DNA of 64,000 nt from Brachionus manjavacas (Eukaryota > Rotifera > Eurotatoria > Ploima > Brachionidae): assembly GCA_019054805.1 (NCBI GenBank), contig JAHQIY010000033.1:496001-560000 (forward strand), given 5' to 3'. Below the pieces are notes generated by a model. That model did not search any database. It was not told the origin of the DNA and saw only the letters and a program-made list of their open reading frames with translations. The position numbers and the translations under genes were made by a program. Below are positions 47,852 to 58,723 of the stretch, piece by piece; position 1 is the stretch's first letter; every line of letters starts with the position of its first letter.

Positions 47852-50800
47852 ATGCTAACAAATGAATCTATTTTTGACTATTTCGAAAACAGGGTCTTGT
47901 ATTTCAGTGACCGAACTGATTTTTGTAAAATATCAAAAAATCAATCACAGCCTTTACGCATTGTAATCGACTCAGACAGCTGCATGAGCCGATTGACCGG
48001 TGGTTGCCACCCTGATTGGCAATCTGGTGGTCAGTGGAATCACTTGAGCTATTTTTATTCAGATCTTAAGCGGTCATGTGCTCAGAATTCAATAGAAATA
48101 ATTATTTTTTTCAATGGAGCGGCAGAAAATTTTGACTCTTGGAAAAGAAAGCAATCTGAAATTAGAAAAAAAGCTGGAAGAATTTTCAACTCAGAAGGTT
48201 CGCCAAGAATGTCAAACTGGATAGAGCCAAGCTTCTCGAAACAAGCGATTGTTTCTGAAATAAACCAGGATCTGTTTGCAGAGCTCAAGACCAGGAACAT
48301 GTTTTGCTATGCAACGTTTAGTGACCACAAAAAAGAAATAGTTCAGTATTTAATTGAAAACAAATGTGACGCTCTTTTGACAAATGATTTCGAGCTTATC
48401 ACACTGGTTTTTGCTTTTAAAGAAAACCAGGAAAACTTGACCAAGTTAAAATTTTACTCGGGCCAAAAATTTAAGCTCTCGGCAAAAAAAGAAATTTCCT
48501 CTTACACTTATGATTTTGAAATTGCCTTGGAACTTTTTAATCTAAATGTACAGAAAATGATTCTTCTTTCCATTTTGATCAGCATCGGCCAATTTAATAT
48601 CAATAGTTTGAATAAGAATTTAAAAACTTTGTCTAAATCAGAATCAGAAGTAATTTAATCAATTAATTTTTCTAATTATTTTTGAACTTTTTTTTTTGTA
48701 TTAAAAGGACAAAAATCTGATAGTTATTAAAAACTTGGTTAATTATGTAAAAAATCTGAAGGAACCTTTTGATATTGATAGTGTTGTGATTGAAATTTTT
48801 GAGTAATTTAAAAAAAAATTTAAATTTTGTTTTTTTAAAAAAGCATTTTAAGGTTTTCAGTTGATACGGTGAAAAAAATCAAAGAAAGAATTTTGGATAA
48901 AATGCAATGGTTCAATTCAATTGAGCTTCATGAAACGAGTACTTGGGCTCGTACCAAAGCTGATCTCAAGAATAACGAGTACTTTAAAATGATCAATTTA
49001 AGATTTTTAAATGAAAACAATTCAAATTGTAGTATGGTAAGTATTTTTTAAAATTTTTATTTACTTTGATTTACCATGGGGATTATTGCGAAAATCTACT
49101 TTATTTTAAAAATTTTTGGCACATTTTCATACAAAATTAACTAAATTTGCGTAAGATATAATTTTTAAAAGGAAAATTTTTAATTTGGTTATTTTTTCTC
49201 AAATATAGCAATTCTTTTGTAGACTCTTCATTAGAAAATCAGTGTTAGTAAGTTGTAAAAGAGAAAGATGTAGATTGGCAAACTTCTGGAAACTCTAGAA
49301 GTTCCGCGGGTAATTTATTTCTTTCTTTTTTACCAAGCAAAAATTTACGTTAATCCTTGTAGGAAATCATTGCTGCATTTTTCATAATTTCGAGATCACA
49401 AATCTAAAAAAATTTTTTTAAGGAAACAGAAAGTGAATCAGACATTACTCTTCCAAATGATTTCGACTTTAAACTAAAACAGCTTCATGTAAATTGTATC
49501 ACATCACCATTATTGCTAAAACTTTTTCGAAAAGTAAATTTTTTGTTTTATTTTGGAATAAATTTATATTTTATTTTAGAGAGAAATATTTTTGCCAATT
49601 CTTTTGGAAAAAGACTGTGGTGAATTTCCAAAGGCAGATGATATTTTTCAACAAATACGCCTAAACTGTTATAGAGTGCTCTTTAGTGGTCTTGAAGGGG
49701 TTCATGTGAGCGAATTTTATTTGTCTGCAGATGGCAGAACAATCGATCAAAGAATAGTAGATGTGAATCCTTACTATAAAAAAATGAATATTGACAAGAT
49801 CTGGACTTTAGGTGGCAAGGCCAGAAAAACTTTGTGGTTCGACTGTATCGGAAGTTCTTTTGAACAAGGGTCTAGAGAAACATTCAAAACTAGCTTTGAA
49901 ATGTTTATTCCTTGCTTGATTCTAGAAATAATGATCAAAAAAAAATTGCTGAATGACCGTGACATTAAAGCTTTTTTATACACCTTTGACAAATTGAGAA
50001 TTAGTAGAAAGGAAATATTTGAAAAAAACAGAAATCTAAGGGCAACTAACTTAGCGAGTATTTTTCTCCGCGGCATCGAAATGTTCGATTTGGTAAATCA
50101 TGTAACTGGCAACCCGTTCAAAGCACGCTATTTTAAAATAAGGAATTTTTTTGATGGAAATGTGTTTCAAATGATGTATGATAAAGTTTATTCGGATGGT
50201 TCAGATTTAACCCATAAGGTAAAATTTTGGCTTTTTTTAATTTTTTTTCATTTTTTTCCAATTTAGTCTGATTGTTTAAATGTATATCATATGTACAAAT
50301 TTGTGACCAAAAATACAGATATTGTACCAAGTGCAAAAAAATCAAATTTAATGTCACAAGATCCAAAGGCTAGAATTAATTTTGGAGGCAGAGGAAGACC
50401 AAGTAATTACAGTTTTATTAATTATCAATTAATTATTTTAGTAAGCTAAAAACAAAACGAAAATTTTATTTTTATTTTTATGTGACTGCATTTTGAGTGT
50501 AAACATTTTTTTGCTTGAAATTAATTTAAAATATTGAAAAATTCCTTATTATTCTTTAAAAATTATACAAATTTAAAATTCAATTAAAAAATTATTTCAT
50601 AAAAAATAATCAAATTAAATAAAATTTATATTTTTCTTTATGTGCTTTCGATTTTTGAAGCCGTAAAGTCCATTCACCTTTGCATTTTTCTCCACTCCAT
50701 CTCCTAAACAACTCAACTTTGGGGTTTAATAATAATAATAATAAATAAAAAGCTTTAATGTGGCTGGCCACATGAAATAATGGAGTTTTAGACTCTACTG

Positions 50801-53164
50801 TAAAAAAATTTTGACACTGATCCCAATTCTTGACTTGTTGTCTTTCTATCTGGAATGCGTGTGATCTTAATTGAAGTGTCGATTGAAAAAACTATCCATT
50901 TTTAAATACAATTTTATTAAACCAGTTAATTTCACTAAAACCCTTAACTATTTTAAACATCTGTATTAAATCACCTCTAAGTCGTCTAATTTCGAGTGTT
51001 GTCAATTTTAATTTTTGAAATCTTTTCATAAGATTTACTAATGATTTCAGGCACAAGCCTTGTTGCTCGTTTTCGAACAGTTCGATGGCGTCTATGTCTT
51101 TCTTCAAGTAAAGTCTCCAAATTGTAACTCCATATTCAAGATAGAGTCTGACAAAAGCTTTGTAGAGTCTTGATACTAAATCCTTATTATGAAATTTTCA
51201 TCATATTTATAAACAATATTTTCCAACGTAAAATTATTATTGACCGGATAAAATTGAGAAATTTCAGAAATAATTTTTTCATAACAATCAACCTGAATAG
51301 TATTGCTTTTTAGACCCTTTTTTTTTAGAGGGTAAGAGAAAGTGAGTAGCTAAATATTTTTTAAAATTATTGAATTACAGAAAAAAGATTTAAAATTAGT
51401 AATTTTTTAATTTAAACTAAATTATCATCTCTTTCAAATGTGACAATATCTTAGAAACCAAAAATTTCGGTAACTTTTTTCAAAGAGTTTAAAATTGGTT
51501 CTGTTAATTGTATCATTTGATACATTCAATAGAAAATTTTGGAAGATTACCAAAAATAAATTTTAGTTTCTGTTTTTTGCAATAAGAAATATAGATAAAA
51601 AAATCGCTATAAAATTTACAGAACAAATCTTAAATTTTAGAGAAAAAGGTACAAAGTTATTGCTACCATAAAAGTCTTGCTTTTAAGACATCACTTAAAT
51701 TACTATTAAATTACTTTTTTTAAATTTTGCTTAAATGATGATTTTAGTCCAAGAAAAATTTTAAAAAACCGAAATTTCCAATTTTCTTTTTAATAAAATT
51801 AGAACAAATTTAAAAGAAGATTTTTCTAAAATTTGGGTTAATTTCAGCCATTTTTTGAATTTAAAGGAAGAAACAAGATATTAAAAACCATCATTAGAAT
51901 AATAAAAAAAAACATCACATAATTTTATGAATTAAAACCATGTTGATTAGATCTTGATTCTGAGATAGCTTCTAGAAAGTACAAAAGTTAAAAGTACTGA
52001 AAAATAATTTCTAATTAACTCAAATTTCTAGATTTTTTTATAAAAAAGATGTTAAATAAATTAAAATAAATTAAAATATTTATTTTAATAATAAGTTAAC
52101 TATCGTAAGTAATAATATATCCCAGTTCCTGGAATTACACGAAATGTGGGATACACATTATGATTGCTTTTTGCTAATAAATTGATCCTAGTGATTCCAG
52201 GTTAATTTTGTACAACTTGTTCTTACACTCATTTACAGTTTTATAGTGAAAAATCTCTGCTGGTAACCTGCTCCATAAGCTTACTTCACTGTTGGTAATC
52301 AAGTTGAATCAGAGAATCTTATTTTTCAATCAATACTTCAAAATAAGCTCGCCATTCTCAATTCTTTCTTCAACTGATGTCCTATTGAACTTGACTAAAC
52401 CCTCTTATAATTTAGTCCTTTCACTGATTGCACCAATATAGTTACTCTCCTTTGAACAGATTCCAATTCTTCAATATCCTTCTTAAGATACGGTCTCCAC
52501 GCTTGATTAGCATATTCCGAATATGGCCTTACCAACGACATGTACAAACTGCGGACTTTTTCAATCAAAATGATGATGATTATATGATTTCTTTACCATC
52601 CCCAAAATTTATTTGCTTTGTTGACTGCTTTCTGGACCTGATTTTCCAACTTTAAATCATTAGATATAACAATGCCTAGATCACACTCACTACTGGTCTC
52701 TTCTAGATCATGCGCTCCATTGACTCCATTACCAAGATTTATCCTTTACTTCTTGTGCTGATTATTCTTTCCAAAATGTATAAATTTATTTAAAATTTAA
52801 AATTTTTTTTTTTGGTAATTTTAATAATTTTGGTAATTAAAATTTTTCGATTAAAATAAAAGCGTGAAAAAACTAATAAAAACTAAAAACTACAAAAATT
52901 TTTATTCCATTTTTTTTTTACTAATTCTGCCAGTTAAATTTTTTTTTATTTTTCAATTTAGTCCCAAGTCAATTACAAAAAGCAAATGAACCCAGAATAT
53001 CCATTGAGCCGAGAAATTTACAAGAGTCTGATTCCGATTCTAGTGGTGAAGAAAATAATTTTCGACGACATTCAAGTCCCCATTGGAAATATTTAATTCG
53101 AGAAGATTTAAATGAATCAAGAGAAAAAATAACTTTGGAATATTTGTTGTTAAATAATAATTAA
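47852..53164 (+). CDS. FAM120-like (constitutive coactivator of PPAR-gamma family) protein with XPG/FEN-type fold
   Basis: Seven exons join in phase: 47852-48649, 48708-48802, 48853-49036, 49423-49533, 49580-50218, 50267-50402, 52962-53164 (721 residues). The N-terminal ~250 residues follow the FAM120A/B/C and Asteroid layout: RIVIDSDSC (37-44), the SGGQW motif (58-62), IIIFFNG (83-89), and CDALLTNDFELI (172-183). Vertebrate FAM120A/B are RNA-binding or nuclear-receptor-coactivator scaffolds with a degenerate flap-endonuclease fold. Here the position usually held by Asp in FFDG is Asn88, so nuclease activity is unlikely. The middle is helical; the C-terminus is polar, with a GGRGRP patch and an acidic SDSDSSGEE stretch. 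At 721 residues it is shorter than the usual ~1,000. Poly(A) signal at 53278. Intron 6 (2.6 kb) holds retrotransposon scraps. Family call is good, orthology within it open. Confidence 0.8.
49580..50218 (+). CDS. FAM120-like exon 5 (largest internal exon)
   Basis: 639 bp in phase 0 between TTTATTTTAG and GTAAAA. It encodes 213 residues that correspond to the middle of FAM120 proteins, including FSGLEGVHVSEFYLSADGR and a Leu/Ile-rich helical stretch (FIPCLILEIMIKKKLL). Confidence 0.75.
50727..51190 (-). mobile_element. Non-LTR 3' fragment with (ATT)n tail, third family
   Basis: The minus strand from 51190 encodes LYKAFVRLYLEYG, then LKKDIDAIELFENEQ and RRLRGDLIQMFKIVKG, the usual reverse-transcriptase C-terminal motifs. 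Below it is a 16-bp palindrome ATGTGGCTGGCCACAT (50758-50773), then an (ATT)5-6 tail at 50727-50743. The layout (motifs, hairpin, trinucleotide tail) parallels the 20.6-kb family, with different sequence. Confidence 0.75.
52230..52745 (-). pseudogene. Non-LTR reverse-transcriptase remnant
   Basis: Minus-strand frames from about 52745 read LGIVISNDLKLENQVQKAVN, NKANKF, then RSLYMSLVRPYSEYA and LKKDIEELESVQRR, with shifts and stops between. This is the thumb to C-terminus of a CR1-like reverse transcriptase. It is dead, and separated from the fragment at 50.7-51.2 kb by about 1 kb. Confidence 0.7.
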
Positions 53165-53277
53165 TTTTTTAAATTAATTTAATTTCCAAGATGAATTTTT
53201 TTTTATATTTTGTTTAATGCTGTTTCCTGACTTTTCAAAGAGAGTTTTTGTTTTATTTCTAATTGATAAAATTTTGC

Positions 53278-53283
53278 AATAAA
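53278..53283 (+). terminator. Poly(A) signal of the FAM120-like gene
   Basis: AATAAA 114 bases after the stop codon. Confidence 0.45.
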
Positions 53284-53299
53284 ATTTTGAAGCCATATT

Positions 53300-54740
53300 T
53301 CAAGATTTCTAGATTTTAATTCAACACCGATCACCAAAAATCAACTTATAAACTTAAGTTTTTCTCCCAACCAAAAAAATTCAGTAGGTGTACGCATGAG
53401 AATGAGCCAAATGCATAAGAAAGTTTATTCAAAGTCTAAAAAGAAAAAGCCTTATTCAAGTAAAACATGATTTTAATATTCAAGCAAGCTTTTCAAATTA
53501 AATATCTTATCAGATAATAGCTTTTTAATTTCTTTATTTTTTCCAGGACAATAATTTTTTAATAGCACTAAATTTAGATTGTTTACATTTAAATTAATAG
53601 AATATGAGCAAAAAATAAGAAAAATTTATTTTTATCTAGAATAAAGCTATATCATTAAAAATCATAATCAAATTGCTCTCTTGATTTAGCTACTGAAGAG
53701 TCCTTCAAGTCTCAGTAACTAGTCCTTTACAGCTTAACATATTTTTTTATGATTTCCATAAAAAAATAATAATTGATTCTATTTTTTTCTAAAAATCAGG
53801 CCAATTTATTTATTTAAATTGTTTAAAAATCTAAATTATTTTTTAAATTTTATTTTAAAAGTAACTTCTTTCAAAATTAGAAATTCAACAAAAATTGCTG
53901 CTTGAACAATCTAAAACAATATGAATAAAAGCTAAGAAAACAATTAAGTAATTTATACTATAATTTTTCCAGATAAAGTTTTTAAATGGGTTTTTTTCTT
54001 TTTATTACATGATTATTTTTTTTATTTAATATTTTCTTAAAAAATAAATTTTGTCTCTCTATTCGGTTAACAGTGAAACACAGTTGAAAAAAAGCTCGTA
54101 AAAAAATTTTTATTTTAAATGAAACTTTATTCAAAAATAAAGTTAAGATTTTTTTTAATTAATATGTTAATTAATAGTTGTTTTTTTCAGCCAATTTTGG
54201 ATGGATGTCTATAGAAAATTTAATTTTCTCTTTTCAATTGAATATCAATTAGAAAAAAATTAAAGGCTATTTTTTATTTTTTAATTCAGTTATTTTTCTA
54301 TTAAAAATGTTTAAGTATTCTCAAAAAAAGTTCCAGTTAAGTGTTTAAAAATAAAACTTAGTGGCGAAAACAGCCAAGTATGTTTAAGTAAAAATGAAAA
54401 AAAAAATGAAAAAATTAAAATTAATCAAATAATTCTAGGTTAAAATGACCAAAAAAAATAAAAAATTAAATCATTCAATTAAATGTGATAGCAAAAAATA
54501 CGAATTTGTTAATAAACTTTATTTCCTATTGAACAGAAGACTTTTATTTACAAATTAAATTCAGTTCATTTATTAATAAAAAAGAAATTGCGTTTAAAAC
54601 TTTATCAAAAGGTCTTGAGCCTCAAATTATCTCATAGAATAAAAAAAATAAAACACATAATCTTTGATCAAAAAACTTAAATAACATTTTAAGAAATTGA
54701 GTACTTCCTTTAATCTGGCACAATTTTTACAAAGCCATGT
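53300..54740. other. Tail-to-tail spacer between FAM120-like and Frizzled
   Basis: A/T-rich, no gene seen. It must contain the 3' UTR of the Frizzled gene on the minus strand; AATAAA hexamers on that strand occur at about 54543-54548 and 54567-54572. Confidence 0.5.
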
Positions 54741-54744
54741 GGGA

Positions 54745-56673
54745 TCACACAGCAGCTTCGTGTTTGTACTTGGGCGCAAAGTTTGCGCTAAAGCAGCCGA
54801 AAATGGTGTCAAAAAACCTTTGCCACGAGCTCACAGTCTTGTGCGACCAAATCCAAAAGCTGCTCGTGATTCCGACCACCAGCAACATGGCATACTTGAC
54901 CATGAACAGCGAGAAGATCATCGAGCCGCGGTCGTTTTCGTACAAAATAGTTGACACATAGTCCGGTGGCAAGTTGAGCTCGATGGAGTTGGTCTTGAGC
55001 CAATAGTCCATCCATTTGTTATACGAAGACTGTTCGTAAAAGTAGCAGCAGATGACTATGATGGCGGGCACCATGTACATGATGCTGAAGACGCCGATGC
55101 GCACCATGAACTTTTCCAGCTTGTCCGTCTTGTTTCCCTCATGCTTCATCACATTGCGTATTCTGAACAGAGACACGAAGCCTGCTAGCAAGAAGCAGGC
55201 GCCCAGGATCAAGTAGAGGAGCAAGGGCGCGATCAAAAAGCCCCTCATCAAGTTCATGTTCCTCAGGCCGGTGAAACAGATGCCGCTGAGGATGTCAGCG
55301 TCGATTTTCTGCAGCCACAAAATCGCTATCAGCTTGACGCCCGGTATGGTCCATGCGGCCAAGTGAAAATAGGAGGATATGTTCTCGATGGCCTCGTGGC
55401 CCCACTTGAGACCAGCGGCCAGGAACCAAGTGAGTGTCAAGACCACCCACCAGATGGACGAGGCCATGCCGAAAAAATACACCATCATAAAGAGCAGAGT
55501 GCATGGCAAGTGCTCCACGCCCTGCACCAAATACTCCTTGATCTGCATCATGGCATTCTTGTGCGACTTGCACACAATCGAGTTGTTGTTGGAACTGGAG
55601 CCGATCAAAAATCCCATTGCCACGACCATGTAGCATGCGCTGAGAAAAATGATGGGCCTTTCTGGATAGCGGAAGCGCGACGTCTCGATCAAAAAGGTCA
55701 GCAGGGTGATCAGAGTGGAGCTGAAGCACAGCGACGCCCAAATGAGTATCCAAGACCTGGCAAAGCTGATCTCGCCTTGGTCAAATAAATTGTTGTCGCA
55801 TGGCATGGCGCAGCTAGTCACGTGCTCCTCGTTCACTGTCAGATAGTAGGTGTTCTTGGTGTCTGTGATCAATTGGAGCAGCGGCGGACACACAAATTTG
55901 ACTCGTTGCTGATGCACATAGCTTTGGCTTTGGTGCTGATTTTGGACGGCGGCCGCCGCAGCAATGGCCGCCGCGTACAATTGATAGTAGTTTTGCTTCG
56001 GCAAGCTGCTGACCGGGTTGCTGTTGGTGGCGCCGATCAGCGAGTTGAGCAAAATTTGCTGTTGTTCGGGTGTCAGGTTGGCCAGAAAGCTGGTGTCCAG
56101 TTTGTTGGTGCTGGCGGGCGCGGACAGCGCGAAAGTGCGCTGGTGAGAGCTGTGGCCAGCTTGGGCATAGTTGTCGTCTGTGATGCAGGCCTCGGGGCCG
56201 TTGAATGACGGAAATTTCCAGCAGTCTATGTAGTCGGGCCACGGCACCGAGTACTTCTTCATTATGTCCTCGCAGCCCGACTTGGCCTTTTGGCACATCT
56301 CGCGGCACGGCTTCAGCGTCGAAGAGTAGTTTTTGACGCATGGTGGCGCGTACAGCGAGCACAGGAAGAGCTTGAGGACTGGCGAGCAGTTGATTCTGAT
56401 CAGGGGCAGATAGAGTGCCGTGTCTTGGGCGGCTTCTTTTTGGCTTTTTTGCTTCAAAAAGTTGGGAAAGCGAGTCTCGTTGTAGGCTATGTCTTTGCAC
56501 AGCGGCAGGATGTTGGTGTCCAAGGGCTCGCATTGGTCCGACTCGATCAAGCCGGACTGTGGCGAATGCTTCGGGTCGGGCCTCTGCTGAAATAGATTGG
56601 TCAGCTCGTCGCCAAGATCGGCCAGACTGCCGAGCCATAGGAGAAAAGCAACAGCAAGTTGTATTTGTTTCAT
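54745..56673 (-). CDS. fz: Frizzled Wnt receptor, Fz1/2/7 type, intronless
   Basis: One exon encodes 642 residues. A signal peptide (1-~19) precedes the cysteine-rich domain, with ten cysteines at 48, 59, 96, 105, 112, 123, 127, 134, 151 and 163 and family phrases (PLCKDIAYNETRFPN, INCSPVLKLFLCSLYAP, PWPDYIDCWKFP). An Ala/Gln-rich linker follows (~170-260), then seven membrane segments from ~305. The phrase NKTDKLEKFMVRIGVFSIMY before helix 6, the KTVSSW motif (612-617, Dishevelled-binding KTxxxW) and a C-terminal EAAV (PDZ-ligand-like, ETTV in vertebrate Fz1/2/7) place it in the Fz1/2/7 class. The protein should sit in the plasma membrane and pass Wnt signals to Dishevelled. The absence of introns is common for frizzled genes. 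The coding region is strikingly G+C-rich compared with its flanks. Confidence 0.95.
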   Translation of the reverse strand: MKQIQLAVAFLLWLGSLADLGDELTNLFQQRPDPKHSPQSGLIESDQCEPLDTNILPLCKDIAYNETRFPNFLKQKSQKEAAQDTALYLPLIRINCSPVLKLFLCSLYAPPCVKNYSSTLKPCREMCQKAKSGCEDIMKKYSVPWPDYIDCWKFPSFNGPEACITDDNYAQAGHSSHQRTFALSAPASTNKLDTSFLANLTPEQQQILLNSLIGATNSNPVSSLPKQNYYQLYAAAIAAAAAVQNQHQSQSYVHQQRVKFVCPPLLQLITDTKNTYYLTVNEEHVTSCAMPCDNNLFDQGEISFARSWILIWASLCFSSTLITLLTFLIETSRFRYPERPIIFLSACYMVVAMGFLIGSSSNNNSIVCKSHKNAMMQIKEYLVQGVEHLPCTLLFMMVYFFGMASSIWWVVLTLTWFLAAGLKWGHEAIENISSYFHLAAWTIPGVKLIAILWLQKIDADILSGICFTGLRNMNLMRGFLIAPLLLYLILGACFLLAGFVSLFRIRNVMKHEGNKTDKLEKFMVRIGVFSIMYMVPAIIVICCYFYEQSSYNKWMDYWLKTNSIELNLPPDYVSTILYENDRGSMIFSLFMVKYAMLLVVGITSSFWIWSHKTVSSWQRFFDTIFGCFSANFAPKYKHEAAV

Positions 56674-56679
56674 TGTGAG

Positions 56680-58660
56680 AGCATTTGAGACAACAAAAGT
56701 GAATTCTAGCGGGTCTTGAAAGCAATTATTTAAATTTGTTTTATTTTTTTAGTTTTGTTTTAAAAGCTGCAGAAATGTGAAGTCATGTCAAGAAGTCATG
56801 TGACTAATTAGTGGTGAAAATTAGACCTTTCAAGCTGAGAAGAATAGCCAATTTTAGGTCAATGTGAGCGCTTTTTTCATTCTTTTCTTCTAGACTAAAA
56901 GGTCACTACTTAAAAACAATTTTGTATTCTCACCTTGGATAAAATTTTTTTTAATTTTTTTTTTCATTACAAATTCAAATCTTGCAGCATAAATTAAGTT
57001 AAAACTTTTAAAATTGAAAAAAAATCTAATAAAATTTCAAAAAATATCATGGCTGACTTTCACGCTTGTTCCAAGCCCAATAAAAGTATCATTGATGGTC
57101 AAAAATAAATCTTTGATCTGATTACCTATTAAATTATTTAAATCTATTTACACATTCTATTCACTATTCCATTTTTATTAACTTTTTTAAAATTTGAGGT
57201 CTCACAATGACAAAAAATTATTCGAAAAAAATTAGAAAATGATGTGGGATTTTTTTGAAAAATGTCGATGGCCATCGGTCAAAAATTTTTCTCAAAATTT
57301 TAATGTGCATTCATCTAATGAACTCTTAATAATTTCTCTTTAGCTTTTAGTTTAAAAGATTCAACAAGAAAATTAAATTGGAATTTTTGAATAATTAAAA
57401 CATCAAAAATCTTGGTAGTTTTTTCCAATTTTTTCGGAAGAAAAGTCCAATTAAATCGAAATTTTTGAAATTAATTAAGACAAGTCTTAACCTCATAAAA
57501 ATTTGCAATTCTCATTCAATTATTTAGTTTCTTGCAGGTTTTGCCAGATAATTAAAAAATAGTTTCTGAACCTGTTGCATTCAAAGAACAAATTTTTAAC
57601 AACTAGAAAATATTTATTTAGACTTTTTTTTTAAATTAAAATACAACATAAAATTTTTAGGAGATCTCTTATTTTTAAACATTCATCCCGAAGAAGCCTT
57701 TAAAATTTCTATTTATTAAAAAAACAAAGAGTTTTTATGGCTTTTTTTATCTTTTATTGTACATTTACTAGTTATTATGAATTTAAAAAAAATTAATTAA
57801 TTCAAATTTCTTAAAAATGACTAAATCTAAAGACAAAATTTTTGAAAAGCCTAAAAAACTTCATGGGCCTTCATGTTAATATTTTTTTAATGCTGTTTGA
57901 TTATTAATATAATTAAATCTTTTTGAAAATTAATATTCCTTTAATAAAAATTCGATTATTTTTGATGGATTTTTATTATTTTGATAGATAAAAAAAGTTC
58001 AAAAAAACTTCTCGGCACTTCTCTTCTAGTGTTAAATAGAATTTGAATTTTTCGATTTTTCTTAATTAACTCCATTATCAATTCAATAAAATTAGAAAAA
58101 AAGGTATAAATATTATATAATAAGATGTAAAATAAGTTAAAATTTAAAAAAAAAAATAGGAAAGAGCAATAAAAAATAGGAGTAAAAAGTACAAAAAAAT
58201 TTAAAAGCATTTTGAACTTAGAAAAAAAAAAGAAATAAAGTAGAAAATTTTGACGATAACAATTTTTACTAAAGATCATTTGAAATCTCTACCTAAACAA
58301 ATTTCAAATAGAAAAAAAAGTAAGGTTTATTTGAAAAGGATAATTTGTGTCTATTTGCTTTAGATTAAATTAATTGTTTGAACAATAAAATTGGTCACTT
58401 AAAGTTATTTATATAAAAAAAACCATTGACTGAAAAAAATCATTTAATGAAATCTAAGAAGGTACTTCAATTGAATCGATCGGAACAAATATTCAGGCCA
58501 TGTTTTCAACGAGAATGAAATTATCAAGAAAATATATTTTTTTATTTCTAAAAATTAAATAAAAAAAAAGAATTAGAATAAAAAAATTAAATCAAAAAAA
58601 AAAGTGATAAAAAATGTGGGAATAAATGAGAGAAAAAACACAGTTCGATTAAACGCCTTC
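56680..58660. other. Spacer between divergent Frizzled and four-repeat genes
   Basis: The two genes are head to head, so the 2-kb spacer must contain both promoters. Near Frizzled there is a direct repeat of AAGTCATGT (about 56780-56800). The remainder is A/T-rich without recognised elements. Confidence 0.45.
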
Positions 58661-58671
58661 AAGAAAAAGTC

Positions 58672-58678
58672 TATAAAA
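58672..58678 (+). promoter_or_regulatory. TATA box of the four-repeat gene
   Basis: TATAAAA lies 52 bases before the start codon and is flanked by relatively G+C-rich bases (ACGCCTTCAAG upstream, CAAAGCTTGC downstream), so it stands out in spite of the A/T-rich setting. A start about 30 bases downstream would give a leader of about 20 bases. Confidence 0.6.
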
Positions 58679-58723
58679 ACAAAGCTTGCATAAAACTTAT
58701 TGAATATTAAAAAAATAAAAAAA

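Larger units (their letters stand above)
50403..52961 (+). other. FAM120-like intron 6 with retrotransposon fragments
   Basis: The 2.6-kb intron is much longer than the other five (46-386 bp). The excess is explained at least partly by two minus-strand reverse-transcriptase fragments. Confidence 0.65.

Noticed and set aside
47852-48649. Consideration of the FAM120-like exon 1 as an active FEN/XPG nuclease
   Set aside because: Key acidic positions are substituted (Asn88, missing E-x-D), so only the fold is inferred.
54745-56725. Several long frames on both strands (up to 303 codons)
   Set aside because: Shadows of the G+C-rich Frizzled gene in other frames.
57956-58279. 107-codon minus-strand Phe-rich frame resembling a membrane protein
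   Set aside because: Poly(A) tracts read as Phe on the other strand; no signal, motif or codon bias.
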